A DNA stretch of 64,000 nucleotides from Cellulosimicrobium funkei (GTDB lineage: Bacteria; Actinomycetota; Actinomycetes; Actinomycetales; Cellulomonadaceae): contig NZ_SOZH01000009.1 of NCBI RefSeq assembly GCF_004519295.1, positions 62,001-126,000 on the forward strand. Reading direction: 5' to 3'. The notes under the pieces were generated by a model. The model saw only the letters and a list, made by a program, of their open reading frames with translations. It ran no database searches and was not told the DNA's origin. Numbering within the stretch: position 1 is the first letter of the stretch; each line of letters begins with the position of its first letter. Shown piece by piece: positions 18,531 through 27,392 of this stretch. The translations under genes were made by a program, and so were the position numbers.

Positions 18531-20181
18531 CGACGATGCGGTACGCGTACCCCTGCTCCGCCAGGAACCGCTGGCGGTGCGCCGCGAAGTCCTGGTCCAC
18601 CGTGTCGCGCGCGACGACGGCGTAGAAGTGCGCGGTGCGGCCGTCGGCCTTGGGGCGCATGACGCGGCCGAGGCGCTGGGCCTCCTCCTGGCGCGACCCG
18701 AACGACCCGGAGACCTGGATCGCGACGGACGCCTCGGGCAGGTCGATGGAGAAGTTCGCGACCTTCGACACGACGAGCCGCGAGATCTCGCCCGTGCGGA
18801 ACGCGTCGAACAGGCGCTGGCGCTCGCGGACCGTCGTCGCGCCCGTGATGAGCGGCGCGTCGAGGTGCTGCGACAGCTCCTCGAGCTGGTCGAGGTACTG
18901 GCCGATCACGAGCACCTGGTCGTCCGGGTGCTGCGCGACGATCTGCTCCACGACCCGTTTCTTGCGGGTGGCGGTCGCGGCGAGCCGGTACTTGTCCTCG
19001 GGCTCGGCGACGGCGTATGTCATGCGGTCGGACTCCGGCAGCGTGAGGCGCACCTCCACGCAGTCCGCGGGCGCGATGTAGCCCTGCGCCTCGATGTCCT
19101 TCCACGGGGCGTCGTACCGCTTGGGCCCGATGAGCGAGAACACCTCGTCCTCCCGGCCGTCCTCGCGCACGAGCGTCGCGGTGAGCCCGAGGCGGCGGCG
19201 CGCCTGGAGATCTGCCGTCATGCGGAAGATCGGCGCGGGCAGCAGGTGCACCTCGTCGTAGACCACGAGCCCCCAGTCGCGGGCGTCGAGCAGCTCGAGG
19301 TGCGTGTACACGCCCTTCCGCTTCGTCGTCAGCACCTGGTAGGTCGCGATCGTGACGGGCTTGATCTCCTTGCGCGCGCCGGAGTACTCGCCGATCTCGT
19401 CCTCGGTGAGCGTCGTGCGCCGCACGAGCTCGTCGCGCCACTGGCGCGCGCTCACCGTGTTCGTCACGAGGATGAGCGTCGTCGTCCCGGACCTCGCCAT
19501 CGCCCCCGCGCCGACGATCGTCTTGCCCGCGCCGCACGGCAGCACGACGACGCCGCTCCCGCCGTGCCAGAACCCGTCCACCGCCTGCGCCTGGTACGGG
19601 CGCATCTCCCAGGGCTTCGGCTCCTCGCCCTCGGCGCGCGGCGGCGTCGTCGGGCTGAGCGCGATGGCGTGCTTCTCACCGTCGACGTACCCCGCGAGGT
19701 CCTCGGCGGGCCAGCCGAGCTTCACGAGGACCTGCTTGAGGTGGCCGCGCTCGGACGGGTGCACGACGACGGTCGTGTCGTCGATCCGCTCGCCCACCAG
19801 CCCGGCGGTGCGCTTGGACTTGAGCACCTCGGCGAGGACGGCGCGGTCCGTCGCCTCGAGCACGAGCCCGTGCGTGGGGTGCTGCGCGAGCGTGAGCCGC
19901 CCGTACCGCGACATGGTCTCCGCGACGTCGATGAGCAGCGCGTGCGGCACCGGGTAGCGCGAGTACTCGATGAGCGTGTTGACGACCTGCTCGGCGTCGT
20001 GCCCGGCCGCGCGCGCGTTCCACAGGCCGAGCGGCGTGAGCCGGTACGTGTGGACGTGCTCCGGGGCGCGCTCGAGCTCGGCGAACGGCGCGATGGCCCG
20101 CCGCGCGTCGTCGGCACGGGGGTGGTCGACCTCGAGCAGGAGCGACTTGTCGCTCTGGACGATGAGAGGTCCGTCGGTCAT
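18502..20181 (-). CDS. DNA repair helicase XPB/ERCC3
   Basis: A 559-residue SF2 helicase with 3'-5' polarity by family. The N-terminal damage-recognition-like region (1-165) precedes RPYQAQAVD (about 194), Walker A PCGAGKT (214-221), Walker B DEVH (309-312), motif III LTAT and motif VI QRLGRVMRP (about 505). GGAG precedes the ATG at 20181. The last codons, encoding EDLGVVQ and the stop, fall inside the partial fourth copy of the 95-bp repeat, so the extreme C-terminus is repeat-encoded. The gene upstream encodes its usual companion. Confidence 0.95.
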   Translation of the reverse strand: MTDGPLIVQSDKSLLLEVDHPRADDARRAIAPFAELERAPEHVHTYRLTPLGLWNARAAGHDAEQVVNTLIEYSRYPVPHALLIDVAETMSRYGRLTLAQHPTHGLVLEATDRAVLAEVLKSKRTAGLVGERIDDTTVVVHPSERGHLKQVLVKLGWPAEDLAGYVDGEKHAIALSPTTPPRAEGEEPKPWEMRPYQAQAVDGFWHGGSGVVVLPCGAGKTIVGAGAMARSGTTTLILVTNTVSARQWRDELVRRTTLTEDEIGEYSGARKEIKPVTIATYQVLTTKRKGVYTHLELLDARDWGLVVYDEVHLLPAPIFRMTADLQARRRLGLTATLVREDGREDEVFSLIGPKRYDAPWKDIEAQGYIAPADCVEVRLTLPESDRMTYAVAEPEDKYRLAATATRKKRVVEQIVAQHPDDQVLVIGQYLDQLEELSQHLDAPLITGATTVRERQRLFDAFRTGEISRLVVSKVANFSIDLPEASVAIQVSGSFGSRQEEAQRLGRVMRPKADGRTAHFYAVVARDTVDQDFAAHRQRFLAEQGYAYRIVDAEDLGVVQ

Positions 20182-20300
20182 GCGTTCTCCTTGCCGTGGG
20201 TGGCCGAGGGTCGTGCGGTCCGGGCGGTCGCCGGGCGGGCCGGTGGTGGTCCGGGGTCGGTCGGGTGACGGTCCGGGGGTAGTGCGGGGGCGGGCCAGGG

Positions 20301-22736
20301 TCAGTCCGGGGTCACGGACGCGATGCGGTGGACCGCGACCGTGAGCTCGGCGTCGCGTGCCGGGTCCTGCGCGCGCAGCCGTCCGGCGTCGAGCGTGAGG
20401 GGCCGCACGCGGCGGCGGTCCGGCGCGCCCGTCGACCCGACGACCTCGAGCCACACCATGGCGCCGTCCGCGATCGCCTCGCGCAGCAGCCCCAACGCCG
20501 CCACCGGGTCGCTTGTTCCCTCGGGGCCGTCGTCCCCGCGTCCCGCCCGGCCCGACGACGTCCCCCCGCCCCGGCGCGACCGGTCGCCCTCGGCGCGTGC
20601 TCCGCCGGCCGCGCGGGCCTGGGCCTGCTCCGCCGAGCGCGTGTCCGCGGCGCGGAGCCGGGCGACGAGGTCGGCGAACCGCTTCTCGCCACGCCCGGCC
20701 TCGTCCCGCGCCTCGTCGACGCGGGCCCCGGAGCCCGGGACGACGCCGGTCCGGGCGCGGCTCCCGCGCCGCCCGACGACCGTCCCGGCCCGTCCCCGCC
20801 GGGCCGGGCCCGCGGCGTCGGGCAGGTCGCGACGGCCCGCACGGTCCGCGACGAGCACGCGCCCGTCCGGGCCCTCCACGACCGACGGCACGCCGCGAGC
20901 CCGCAGCGCGTCCTGCAGCTCCCCGGCCGGTGCGCCGGACGCGAGCACGGTCGGCGCGAGCAGCACCAGACCGAGGCCGCGCAGCGCCGGGTCCTCCGCG
21001 ATGCCCGCGAGGAGCACCGGGTCCTCGGCGCGCACGTACGACGACGCCGTCCCGACCCGCACGCGCCCGTGACGTCGCGCGGTGTCGCGCACCAGGTACT
21101 CCAGCGGCTGGGGCACGGGCGTGCGGGAGTGCGACGCGAGCTCGGCGAGCAGCTCGTCGGCCGTCGCGCCCCGGTCGAGTGCGCGCAGCACCGACTCCGC
21201 GGTGAACCGGACCGTGGTCGCGGCACCGCGCGACTCGACGTCGGCCGCGACCTCCACGAGGCGCTCGAGGGTGCGCGACGGCCGGCCCGGCACGATGCCG
21301 GTGAGGTCGCCCTGGAGCAGGAGGTCGTCCACCTCGGGCGGGAGCACGGCCTCGAACGCGGCGCCCAGGTCCACGGGCTCCGACGACGGCGCGGGGTCGT
21401 CGCCCGCGACGAGCGCCCGGCCCGGGGGAGCGAGCGCGCCCGCGCCCGTCACGCCGAGCAGCGCGGCCTCGCGCAGCAGCCCCGCGACGGCCTGCTCCGG
21501 CGGCACCGCGCGCGGCGTGCGCCAGCGCAGGACCGCGACGACGTCGGCCGGGCCGAGCGGCCGGTCGGGCGCGAGAGCGAGCACGTCGAGGACCGAGCGA
21601 CGCAGCCGCGGGACCCAGGGCCGCCACAGCTCGGGGTCGAGCGCGGCGCGCAGGGCGCCCTTCTCGTCACGGCTCCCGACGAGCCACGGCGTCCGGCGCG
21701 ACCGCCACCACCCGCGGGCGAGCGCGGCCCACCGGTCGCCCAGGTCGTCGTCGAGCCAGTCCTCGGCCGTCGGGGTCGGGGCGAACGTGGGCGGGTCGTC
21801 GCCGTCGTCGGCCACGAGGCCTGCCGCCGCCGCGAGCTCGACGACCGCGGCCGCCGTCCCGTCGTCGACCTCGAGCGCGAGGGCCGCGCGGCGCAGGTCG
21901 CGCACCCCCAGGCCGCCCGCGCGCAGGACGCCGGGCGGGTGCTCGGTCCAGTGCGTCACGAGGCGCGCGACGAGGCGCACCGCCTCCAGCCCGGCGCTCG
22001 CGGACTCCGCCTCGACCGTCGCCGCGGGGAGCTCGCGCGCGTCGGGCACGGGCGGCGCCGTGCGCACGTCGCGGTGGGTGCGGCCGCCGCGCAGCGCGAG
22101 CCCCACCTCGCGCGGCAGGACGACGTGCCGCTCGTCGGTCGCGCGCAGGTAGCCGCGCTCGACCAGCCAGGCCGTCGTCCGGCGTGCCGACGCGTCGGAG
22201 CGGGGCGCGACGCCCACGGGCGGCCCCCACGCGAGCGCGTCGAGGATCGCGCGCGCGCCCGGGGGCGCGTCGTCGGGCAGGACGGCGGACGGCGCCGGGG
22301 CGTCGCCGGAGACCGGGCCCAGGCCTGCGGGGTGCGGGCCGAGCACCTCGGCCGTCCCGGGCGCCGGGCGGAACCTGGCCGAGCGCGTGCCGGGCGACCA
22401 CACGAGCGCGAGCTCGTCGAGGCGCGCGAGCGCCGCGGTGACCGACGCGCGGTCCACCCCCGTCGCGCGCGCGACCGCGGACGCCGTCGCGGGCGTGCCC
22501 ACGGAGTCGAGCACGAGCACCGACTCGAGCACGTGCAGCGTCAGCTCGTCGAGCCCGGCGAGCGCGCGCTCGAGGCTCGTGCGGTTCATCGCGCGCGCGG
22601 CGAGCGAGAGCAGCGTCGAGGGGGAGGGCGTGGCGAGGTCGGGACGCCCCGCGAGCAGGGCGACCAGCGCGTCGTCGTCGCGCTGGCGCAGCGACTCGCT
22701 GTACGTCGGAGCCCGCTCGGGCCGGGAGATGGCCAT
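20301..22736 (-). CDS. Helicase-associated (Helicase_C_3-type) protein, XPB partner
   Basis: An 811-residue protein of the actinobacterial family found directly upstream of XPB helicases. The N-terminal half is Ala/Arg/Leu-rich winged-helix-like sequence. A helicase-C-like region near residues 500-640 lacks Walker motifs, and a linker rich in Arg/Gly/Ala follows before a WYL-like end (MVWLEVVGSTGA, RRVRPLTLDAGRLRA). It probably assists XPB, but no activity is known. The ATG lies 7 nt after TAGCAT (complement of 22744-22749), a leaderless start. The 119-bp gap to XPB is low-complexity G-rich sequence. Confidence 0.75.
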   Translation of the reverse strand: MAISRPERAPTYSESLRQRDDDALVALLAGRPDLATPSPSTLLSLAARAMNRTSLERALAGLDELTLHVLESVLVLDSVGTPATASAVARATGVDRASVTAALARLDELALVWSPGTRSARFRPAPGTAEVLGPHPAGLGPVSGDAPAPSAVLPDDAPPGARAILDALAWGPPVGVAPRSDASARRTTAWLVERGYLRATDERHVVLPREVGLALRGGRTHRDVRTAPPVPDARELPAATVEAESASAGLEAVRLVARLVTHWTEHPPGVLRAGGLGVRDLRRAALALEVDDGTAAAVVELAAAAGLVADDGDDPPTFAPTPTAEDWLDDDLGDRWAALARGWWRSRRTPWLVGSRDEKGALRAALDPELWRPWVPRLRRSVLDVLALAPDRPLGPADVVAVLRWRTPRAVPPEQAVAGLLREAALLGVTGAGALAPPGRALVAGDDPAPSSEPVDLGAAFEAVLPPEVDDLLLQGDLTGIVPGRPSRTLERLVEVAADVESRGAATTVRFTAESVLRALDRGATADELLAELASHSRTPVPQPLEYLVRDTARRHGRVRVGTASSYVRAEDPVLLAGIAEDPALRGLGLVLLAPTVLASGAPAGELQDALRARGVPSVVEGPDGRVLVADRAGRRDLPDAAGPARRGRAGTVVGRRGSRARTGVVPGSGARVDEARDEAGRGEKRFADLVARLRAADTRSAEQAQARAAGGARAEGDRSRRGGGTSSGRAGRGDDGPEGTSDPVAALGLLREAIADGAMVWLEVVGSTGAPDRRRVRPLTLDAGRLRAQDPARDAELTVAVHRIASVTPD

Positions 22737-22763
22737 CCGTCCGATGCTACGCGCCAGCCGGGT

Positions 22764-22839
22764 GGGACGAGATCGGCGCTCGCGTGCGAGAACGGCAGTC
22801 GGGACTGCCGACGCCGACCGGACCCGCCGATCTCGTCCC
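22764..22839 (-). repeat. Palindromic 76-bp MITE-like repeat, copy A
   Basis: The element has 14-bp perfect terminal inverted repeats (GGGACGAGATCGGC at 22764-22777 and its complement at 22826-22839) and an inner hairpin CGGCAGTC/GACTGCCG (22793-22810). Its reverse complement aligns without gaps over 72 bp to copy B at 23884, with about 13 mismatches. It carries no gene. Confidence 0.85.
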
Positions 22840-22851
22840 CGGTTGCCGACC

Positions 22852-23805
22852 TCACCGCGGCGGGAGGAACGGATCGGCGCGCAGGCCACGGACGACGTCG
22901 GGCGGGACGTGCCGCAGCACCCGCGTCACGACGTCCTCCGGCCGGTCCCGGGAGGTGACGCGGAGGAGGCGGTGCCCCGTGCGCTCGATCGCCTCCTGCC
23001 GCAGCTTCTCCCGGACCAGCACACGGCCCGGGTCCGCACGCGGCGCCAGGCCCGCGGGGCCGGTGCGGTACTTCACGAGGCCGTCGAACTCCAGCAGCAG
23101 GCGCCACCGCGTCCAGCCGAGGTCGACCCGGACCGCGCCGACCTCGGTGCGGAGCGCCACCTGCGTCTCCGGCCGGGGCAGCCCGGTCCGCAGCAGGACG
23201 TACCGGAGCCAGGTCTCGCGGGCCGACTCGGCGCCCGGGTCCGCGAGCGCGAGCACGTGGCGAGACCGGCGCGACCCACGACCCCGTGGCCGGCGGTCGA
23301 GGACGGCCGCGACGTCCGACCGTCGGACGCCCCGGGCGAGGGCCGCGTCGACGACGACGAGCCCGTCGAGGGCGGGCATGGTGCTCAGGCAGTCGGCGAC
23401 GGTGCGGACCAGCGAGGTCGTGGTGATGCCGAGGACCGTCGTGCGGTCGTGGGCGGCGACCTCGCCCACGTGCCGCGTGACGTCCCGTGCCGCGGAACCC
23501 GAGCGGCGGTAGGACTGGACCACGTGGGTGGTCGCCGGGAGCTCCCACAGAGGCAGGTCGTGCAGGAGCGCCGCGGACGCGTGGCTCACGACCGGGTCGG
23601 CACGGAGGCTCCGGGCGACGGCACGTGCGCGGTCCACCGCGAGTCCTCGCGCGGCCGTGGCCGGAGCCGAGTCCGGCGGGAGCGCGTCGCGGTAGGCGCC
23701 GCGCCGCACGCGTTCCCACTCGCCGTGGGTCACACGTCGCCGGGCCTCTTCCGGGAGGTGCTCGCGCGCGAGGTGCAGCGGGAGCGCAGGTTCTCGTCTC
23801 GACAT
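22852..23805 (-). CDS. AbiEi-antitoxin-like/DUF559 endonuclease-fold protein
   Basis: A 317-residue protein of the family annotated as type IV toxin-antitoxin AbiEi-domain or DUF559. The N-terminal winged helix (RRRVTHGEWERVRRGAYRDA region, about 20-45) is AbiEi-like. The C-terminal part (about 215-300) has the PD-(D/E)XK-type spacing VRVDLGW...LEFDGLVKYR, consistent with a Vsr-like nuclease fold. No AbiEii nucleotidyltransferase is adjacent, so a working toxin-antitoxin pair is unlikely. The ATG at 23805 is used. Inverted palindromic repeats lie just outside both ends of the gene. Confidence 0.75.
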   Translation of the reverse strand: MSRREPALPLHLAREHLPEEARRRVTHGEWERVRRGAYRDALPPDSAPATAARGLAVDRARAVARSLRADPVVSHASAALLHDLPLWELPATTHVVQSYRRSGSAARDVTRHVGEVAAHDRTTVLGITTTSLVRTVADCLSTMPALDGLVVVDAALARGVRRSDVAAVLDRRPRGRGSRRSRHVLALADPGAESARETWLRYVLLRTGLPRPETQVALRTEVGAVRVDLGWTRWRLLLEFDGLVKYRTGPAGLAPRADPGRVLVREKLRQEAIERTGHRLLRVTSRDRPEDVVTRVLRHVPPDVVRGLRADPFLPPR

Positions 23806-23883
23806 GGGGCGTGATCGTGCCGCTCCTGGCCGGGTCGCGGTGCGGTGGTCGGCGGATCTGTGGACGACGGGCCGACCTGAGGC

Positions 23884-23955
23884 GCCGAGATCGGCAGGTC
23901 CGGTCGACATCGGTAGTCGCGACTGCCGAGCTCGCAGCAGAGCGCCGACCTCGGC
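23884..23955 (+). repeat. Palindromic 72-bp MITE-like repeat, copy B
   Basis: Near-perfect 12-bp terminal inverted repeats (GCCGAGATCGGC at 23884-23895; one mismatch at 23944-23955) surround an inner hairpin CGGTAGTC/GACTGCCG (23911-23928). It is in inverted orientation to copy A on the other side of the AbiEi-like gene. Confidence 0.85.
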
Positions 23956-23980
23956 GAGAGGTGCCGATCTCGCGCTGTGG

Positions 23981-24919
23981 TCAGCCGCGGGCGGTCCGGC
24001 GGCAGACCTCGTCCCAGGGCGTGGGCTCGATGCCGAAGCGGTCGCGGGCAGCGGTGTCGGCGAGGACGTAGGGGCGCTCCCACTGGTAGGCGAGGTCGCG
24101 CAGCTCGCGCAGCAGCGGCGAGAACAGCCCGGCGGCGGCGAGCCCGGGGCCGCGCAGCGAGCGCACCCGGACCGGCGGGTGCCCGACGCTCGCGAGGACG
24201 TCGGTCAGCGCCTCGCGCTGGGTGCGCGGCGGGTTGCTCGGGGTGTGCCACGTGCGGCCGAGGGCGCCCGGGTCCGCGGCCGCCGCGACGAGCGTGCGCG
24301 CCGCGTCCTGCACGTCGGTGAAGGAGTGGGGCAGGTCGGTGCGGCCGATCATCGTGACGGCCCGGCCGCGCAGCGCGGCGGGGACGACGCGCGACACGTG
24401 GCCGTTGGTGCCCACCCCGGGCCCGACGAAGTCGGAGCTGCGCACTTCGACGACCCGCGCACGGCCGGCGCGGTGCGCGGCGAGGGCGTCGGCCCACAGC
24501 CGGGCCCGCAGGACGCCCTTGTGGTCGGTCGCGGCGTCCGGCAGGTCCTCGGTCATGGGTCCGTCGACCGGCCCGTAGGGGTAGAGGTTGCCCGTGATCG
24601 CGTAGACGGCGCCCGTCCGCTCCGCCGTGGTGAGCAGCGCGGCGGCGAGCGGCGGCCAGACCTTCTCCCACTGCGTGTAGTCGCCGGGGTTGGCGCAGTT
24701 GTAGAGCACGGCGGCGCCGTCCGCGGCACGGCTGAGCGCGTCGGCGTCGGACGCGTCGAGCGCGAGGTGCGTGACGCCGTCGAGCCCGGTGTCGCGTCCG
24801 CTGCGGGTGACGACGGTGACGTGCGACCCGCGGGCCGCGAGCTCGGCGGCCACGTGGCGGCCGACGGGGCCGGCGCCGACGACGACGTGCCGGTCGTCGG
24901 AGGACGAGGTGCTGGACAT
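23981..24919 (-). CDS. NAD(P)-binding epimerase/dehydratase-family protein
   Basis: A 312-residue extended-SDR-type protein. The Rossmann motif reads VVVGAGPVGRHVAAEL (about 10-25). A typical YxxxK is not obvious; NLYPYGP near residue 115 marks the usual active-site region, so catalysis may be atypical and it could be a redox or flavonoid-reductase-like sensor. AAAGGAG precedes the ATG. It is divergent from a TetR gene, and two similar palindromes lie between the starts, so it is probably the regulated target. Confidence 0.8.
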   Translation of the reverse strand: MSSTSSSDDRHVVVGAGPVGRHVAAELAARGSHVTVVTRSGRDTGLDGVTHLALDASDADALSRAADGAAVLYNCANPGDYTQWEKVWPPLAAALLTTAERTGAVYAITGNLYPYGPVDGPMTEDLPDAATDHKGVLRARLWADALAAHRAGRARVVEVRSSDFVGPGVGTNGHVSRVVPAALRGRAVTMIGRTDLPHSFTDVQDAARTLVAAAADPGALGRTWHTPSNPPRTQREALTDVLASVGHPPVRVRSLRGPGLAAAGLFSPLLRELRDLAYQWERPYVLADTAARDRFGIEPTPWDEVCRRTARG

Positions 24920-24932
24920 GAGGGCTCCTTTC

Positions 24933-24949
24933 CGAGAGCAGTGCTCTCG
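24933..24949. promoter_or_regulatory. Palindromic operator 1 of the TetR divergon
   Basis: CGAGAGCAGTGCTCTCG is a perfect 8-bp-arm palindrome around one base, 14 bp upstream of the oxidoreductase start. Confidence 0.7.
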
Positions 24950-24987
24950 TTTCAGGAGCAGCCTGGCACGCGCCGTGCCAAGAAACA

Positions 24988-25002
24988 AGAGCGCTGCTCT
25001 CG
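24988..25002. promoter_or_regulatory. Operator 2 of the TetR divergon
   Basis: AGAGCGCTGCTCTCG resembles operator 1 (shared TGCTCTCG half) and lies about 55 bp from it, nearer the tetR start. A further half site, GCGCTCTCG, follows near 25013. Confidence 0.6.
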
Positions 25003-25038
25003 TTGGTGGGCGGCGCTCTCGTCTGCGACCCTGACGGC

Positions 25039-25767
25039 ATGACGGCACCTCGGACGGCACGCGCCCTGGCGCGCGAGACCCTCACGCGCGAGATCCTCGG
25101 CGCCGCCCGCGCGCGGCTCGTGGCCGACGGGCCCGCCGCGCTCTCGCTGCGGGCCGTCGCGCGCGACGTCGGCATGGTGTCGTCCGCCGTCTACCGCTAC
25201 TTCCCGAGCCGGGACGCGCTGCTCACCGCGCTCCTCGTCGAGTGCTACGACGAGCTCGGGGCCGCCGTCGAGGCCGCGGAGGCCGCCGTCGCGCGGGACG
25301 ACCTGCCCGGCCGCTGGCTCGCCGCGTGCCGCGCGCTGCGCACCTGGTGCGTCGCGCGGCCCGGGGAGTTCGGGCTGCTCTACGGCACCCCCGTGCCGGG
25401 GTACGCGGCGCCGCAGGACACGGTCGAGCCCGCGACGCGCGTCGTGCGGACCCTGGTCCGGGTCGTCGCCGACTCCTGGGCGGACGGCGAGGGCCCCGTG
25501 CCCGCACCGCCGTCGGGCGGGGACGCGGCCGCGCTCGTGGCCCCCGCCGTCGCGTACGTGAGCGCCCGCGGGCTCACGACGCCCGACGCCCCGCCCGAGG
25601 CCGTCGTGCGCACGCTCATGGCGTGGACGACCCTGTTCGGCACGGTGTCGTTCGAGCTGTTCGGCCACCTCCACCGCACGGTCGCCGACTACACCGACTG
25701 GTTCGACGCCGTCGCGCTGCGGGTCGGGGCGGACGCCGGGGTGGTCCCGCGGTCGGCCCCGCGCTGA
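25039..25767 (+). CDS. TetR/AcrR-family transcriptional regulator
   Basis: A 242-residue repressor. The N-terminal TetR helix-turn-helix is clear (LSLRAVARDVGMVSSAVYRYF, about residues 35-56). The C-terminal ligand domain is of the TetR_C_33 kind, ending in FGTVSFELFGHLH. Divergent transcription and paired palindromes indicate that it controls itself and the neighbouring oxidoreductase. The ATG at 25039 is the first that keeps a natural N-terminus. Confidence 0.9.
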   Translation: MTAPRTARALARETLTREILGAARARLVADGPAALSLRAVARDVGMVSSAVYRYFPSRDALLTALLVECYDELGAAVEAAEAAVARDDLPGRWLAACRALRTWCVARPGEFGLLYGTPVPGYAAPQDTVEPATRVVRTLVRVVADSWADGEGPVPAPPSGGDAAALVAPAVAYVSARGLTTPDAPPEAVVRTLMAWTTLFGTVSFELFGHLHRTVADYTDWFDAVALRVGADAGVVPRSAPR

Positions 25768-25899
25768 CCGGGACGACGGCGGGGACTCGGCCGGTCGTCC
25801 GGGCTCGCCCTGGGCTCGCCCGCGGTATGGATGCGGCTTTGCCGCCGCGTGGCCGGTAACCTGGGGGTTCTGGTTCCTACGAGCACGAACGAGGTCCAC

Positions 25900-26283
25900 G
25901 TGCCCACCGGCAAGGTCAAGTGGTTCGACACCGAACGCGGGTTCGGCTTCATCGCCAACGACGACGGCGGCGAGGTCTTCCTGCACGCCTCCGCGCTGCC
26001 CGCGGACGCCCCCGCGCCCAAGCCGGGCGCTCGCGTCGACTTCGGCGTCGCCGACGGGCGCCGTGGCCCGCAGGCGCTCGCCGTCACTTTCCTCGACCCG
26101 GCGCCCTCGGTCGTCAAGGCGAAGCGTCGCTCGGCGGACGAGATGGCGGTCATCGTGGAGGACCTCATCAAGGAGCTCGACGGGATCGGCAACGGCCTGC
26201 GCCGTGGCCGCTACCCGGAGAAGGGCAAGGCCACCAAGGTCGCCGCGGTCCTGCGCGCGGTCGCGGACGAGATCGAGGCCTGA
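25900..26283 (+). CDS. Cold-shock-domain protein with C-terminal extension
   Basis: A 127-residue nucleic-acid-binding protein. Residues 1-63 form a cold-shock domain with RNP1 (RGFGFIA) and RNP2 (VFLHAS) intact. Residues 64-127 are a basic-acidic helical extension (AKRRSADEMAVIVEDLIKEL) absent from CspA. GAGG lies 5 bases before the GTG start. The next gene (DUF3027) begins 2 bp after its stop, and the sacsin-like ATPase gene overlaps that one in turn, so the three are one operon. Confidence 0.9.
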   Translation: MPTGKVKWFDTERGFGFIANDDGGEVFLHASALPADAPAPKPGARVDFGVADGRRGPQALAVTFLDPAPSVVKAKRRSADEMAVIVEDLIKELDGIGNGLRRGRYPEKGKATKVAAVLRAVADEIEA

Positions 26284-26285
26284 CG

Positions 26286-27392
26286 ATGTCCGCCGTGGCA
26301 GCCGCAGAGGAGCGCGTCCGAGGAGTCTCCGCACGCGCGGCGCGGGACGCCGTGCTCACGGGCGCGGTCGAGCTCGCGCGCGCCGCGGCGCAGGAGGTGG
26401 CCGAGAGCCCGGAGGACGTGGGCGAGCACCTCGGGACGGTCGCCGAGGCGGACCGGCTCATCTCCCACCGGTTCGCGTGCACGATGCGCGGCTACCGCGG
26501 CTGGCACTGGACCGTGACGCTCGCGCGCGTGCCGCGCGGCCGGACGGCCACGGTGTGCGAGGTCGAGCTCCTGCCCGGTGACGGTGCGCTGCTCGCGCCG
26601 TCGTGGCTCCCGTGGTCCGAGCGCCTGCGCCCGGGCGACGTCGGCCCGGGCGACGTGCTGCCCTTCCGCGCCGACGACCCGCGCCTCGAGCCCGGCTACG
26701 TGCCCACGGGCGACGAGGAGCAGGACGCCGTCGCGATCGAGGAGCTCGCGCTCGCGCGTGCCCGCGTGCTGTCGCCGCAGGGCCGCGACGAGGCCGCGGA
26801 GCGCTGGTACCGCGGGTCGCGCGGCCCGACGACGCGCGGCGCCGTCGCCGCCGCGGCCGACTGCGGGTCGTGCGGCTTCCTCGTGCCGCTCCAGGGCAGC
26901 CTCGGCCAGGTCTTCGGCGTGTGCGCGAACGAGTGGTCGCCCGACGACGGCAAGGTCGTGAGCCTCGACCACGGCTGCGGCGCGCACTCGGAGACGGACG
27001 TCGAGCCGCAGCGCAGCGAGTGGCCGGACCCGGACCCGCTCGTCGACGAGCTGCACGTCGAGATCGTCACGCTCCTCGAGTCCGCGGTCGCCCGGAAGGA
27101 GGCGGCCCGGGACGGGGCCGCGCCGACGGACACTGCCGCGGACGAGACGGTTCCGGCGGCGCAGGACGAGCCGACGCCGGTGGCCGACGCCCCGACGCCC
27201 GTCGACACCGCGCCGGAGGACTCCGCGGCCGTGGCCGTCGAGCCGGACGCCGCGCCGGACGAGGCGGAGACCGCCCCGGTCCCCGACGCCGTGCCGGACG
27301 ACGCGGAGACCGCCCCTGACCTCGACGCTACGCCGGACGAGACCGCGCCGGGCGCCGCCGTCGACGCCGCGCCGGACGAGCCGCGGGAGTGA
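26286..27392 (+). CDS. DUF3027 protein with acidic repeat tail
   Basis: A 368-residue protein of the actinobacterial DUF3027 family, function unknown. The conserved core (about 10-260) holds RGYRGWHWTVTLAR near residue 65 and two Cys pairs or clusters: CGSCGF near 197, GVCANEWSPDDGKVV near 212 and DHGCGAHSE near 230. Their arrangement suggests a zinc- or metal-binding knuckle. The last 90 residues are low-complexity acidic repeats (APDEAETAP-like). The gene overlaps the sacsin-like ATPase start by GTGA. Confidence 0.85.
   Translation: MSAVAAAEERVRGVSARAARDAVLTGAVELARAAAQEVAESPEDVGEHLGTVAEADRLISHRFACTMRGYRGWHWTVTLARVPRGRTATVCEVELLPGDGALLAPSWLPWSERLRPGDVGPGDVLPFRADDPRLEPGYVPTGDEEQDAVAIEELALARARVLSPQGRDEAAERWYRGSRGPTTRGAVAAAADCGSCGFLVPLQGSLGQVFGVCANEWSPDDGKVVSLDHGCGAHSETDVEPQRSEWPDPDPLVDELHVEIVTLLESAVARKEAARDGAAPTDTAADETVPAAQDEPTPVADAPTPVDTAPEDSAAVAVEPDAAPDEAETAPVPDAVPDDAETAPDLDATPDETAPGAAVDAAPDEPRE

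Noticed and set aside
22852-23805. A working AbiE toxin-antitoxin pair.
   Set aside because: Only the AbiEi-like domain is present; no AbiEii nucleotidyltransferase gene lies on either side, and the C-terminal fold resembles a nuclease.
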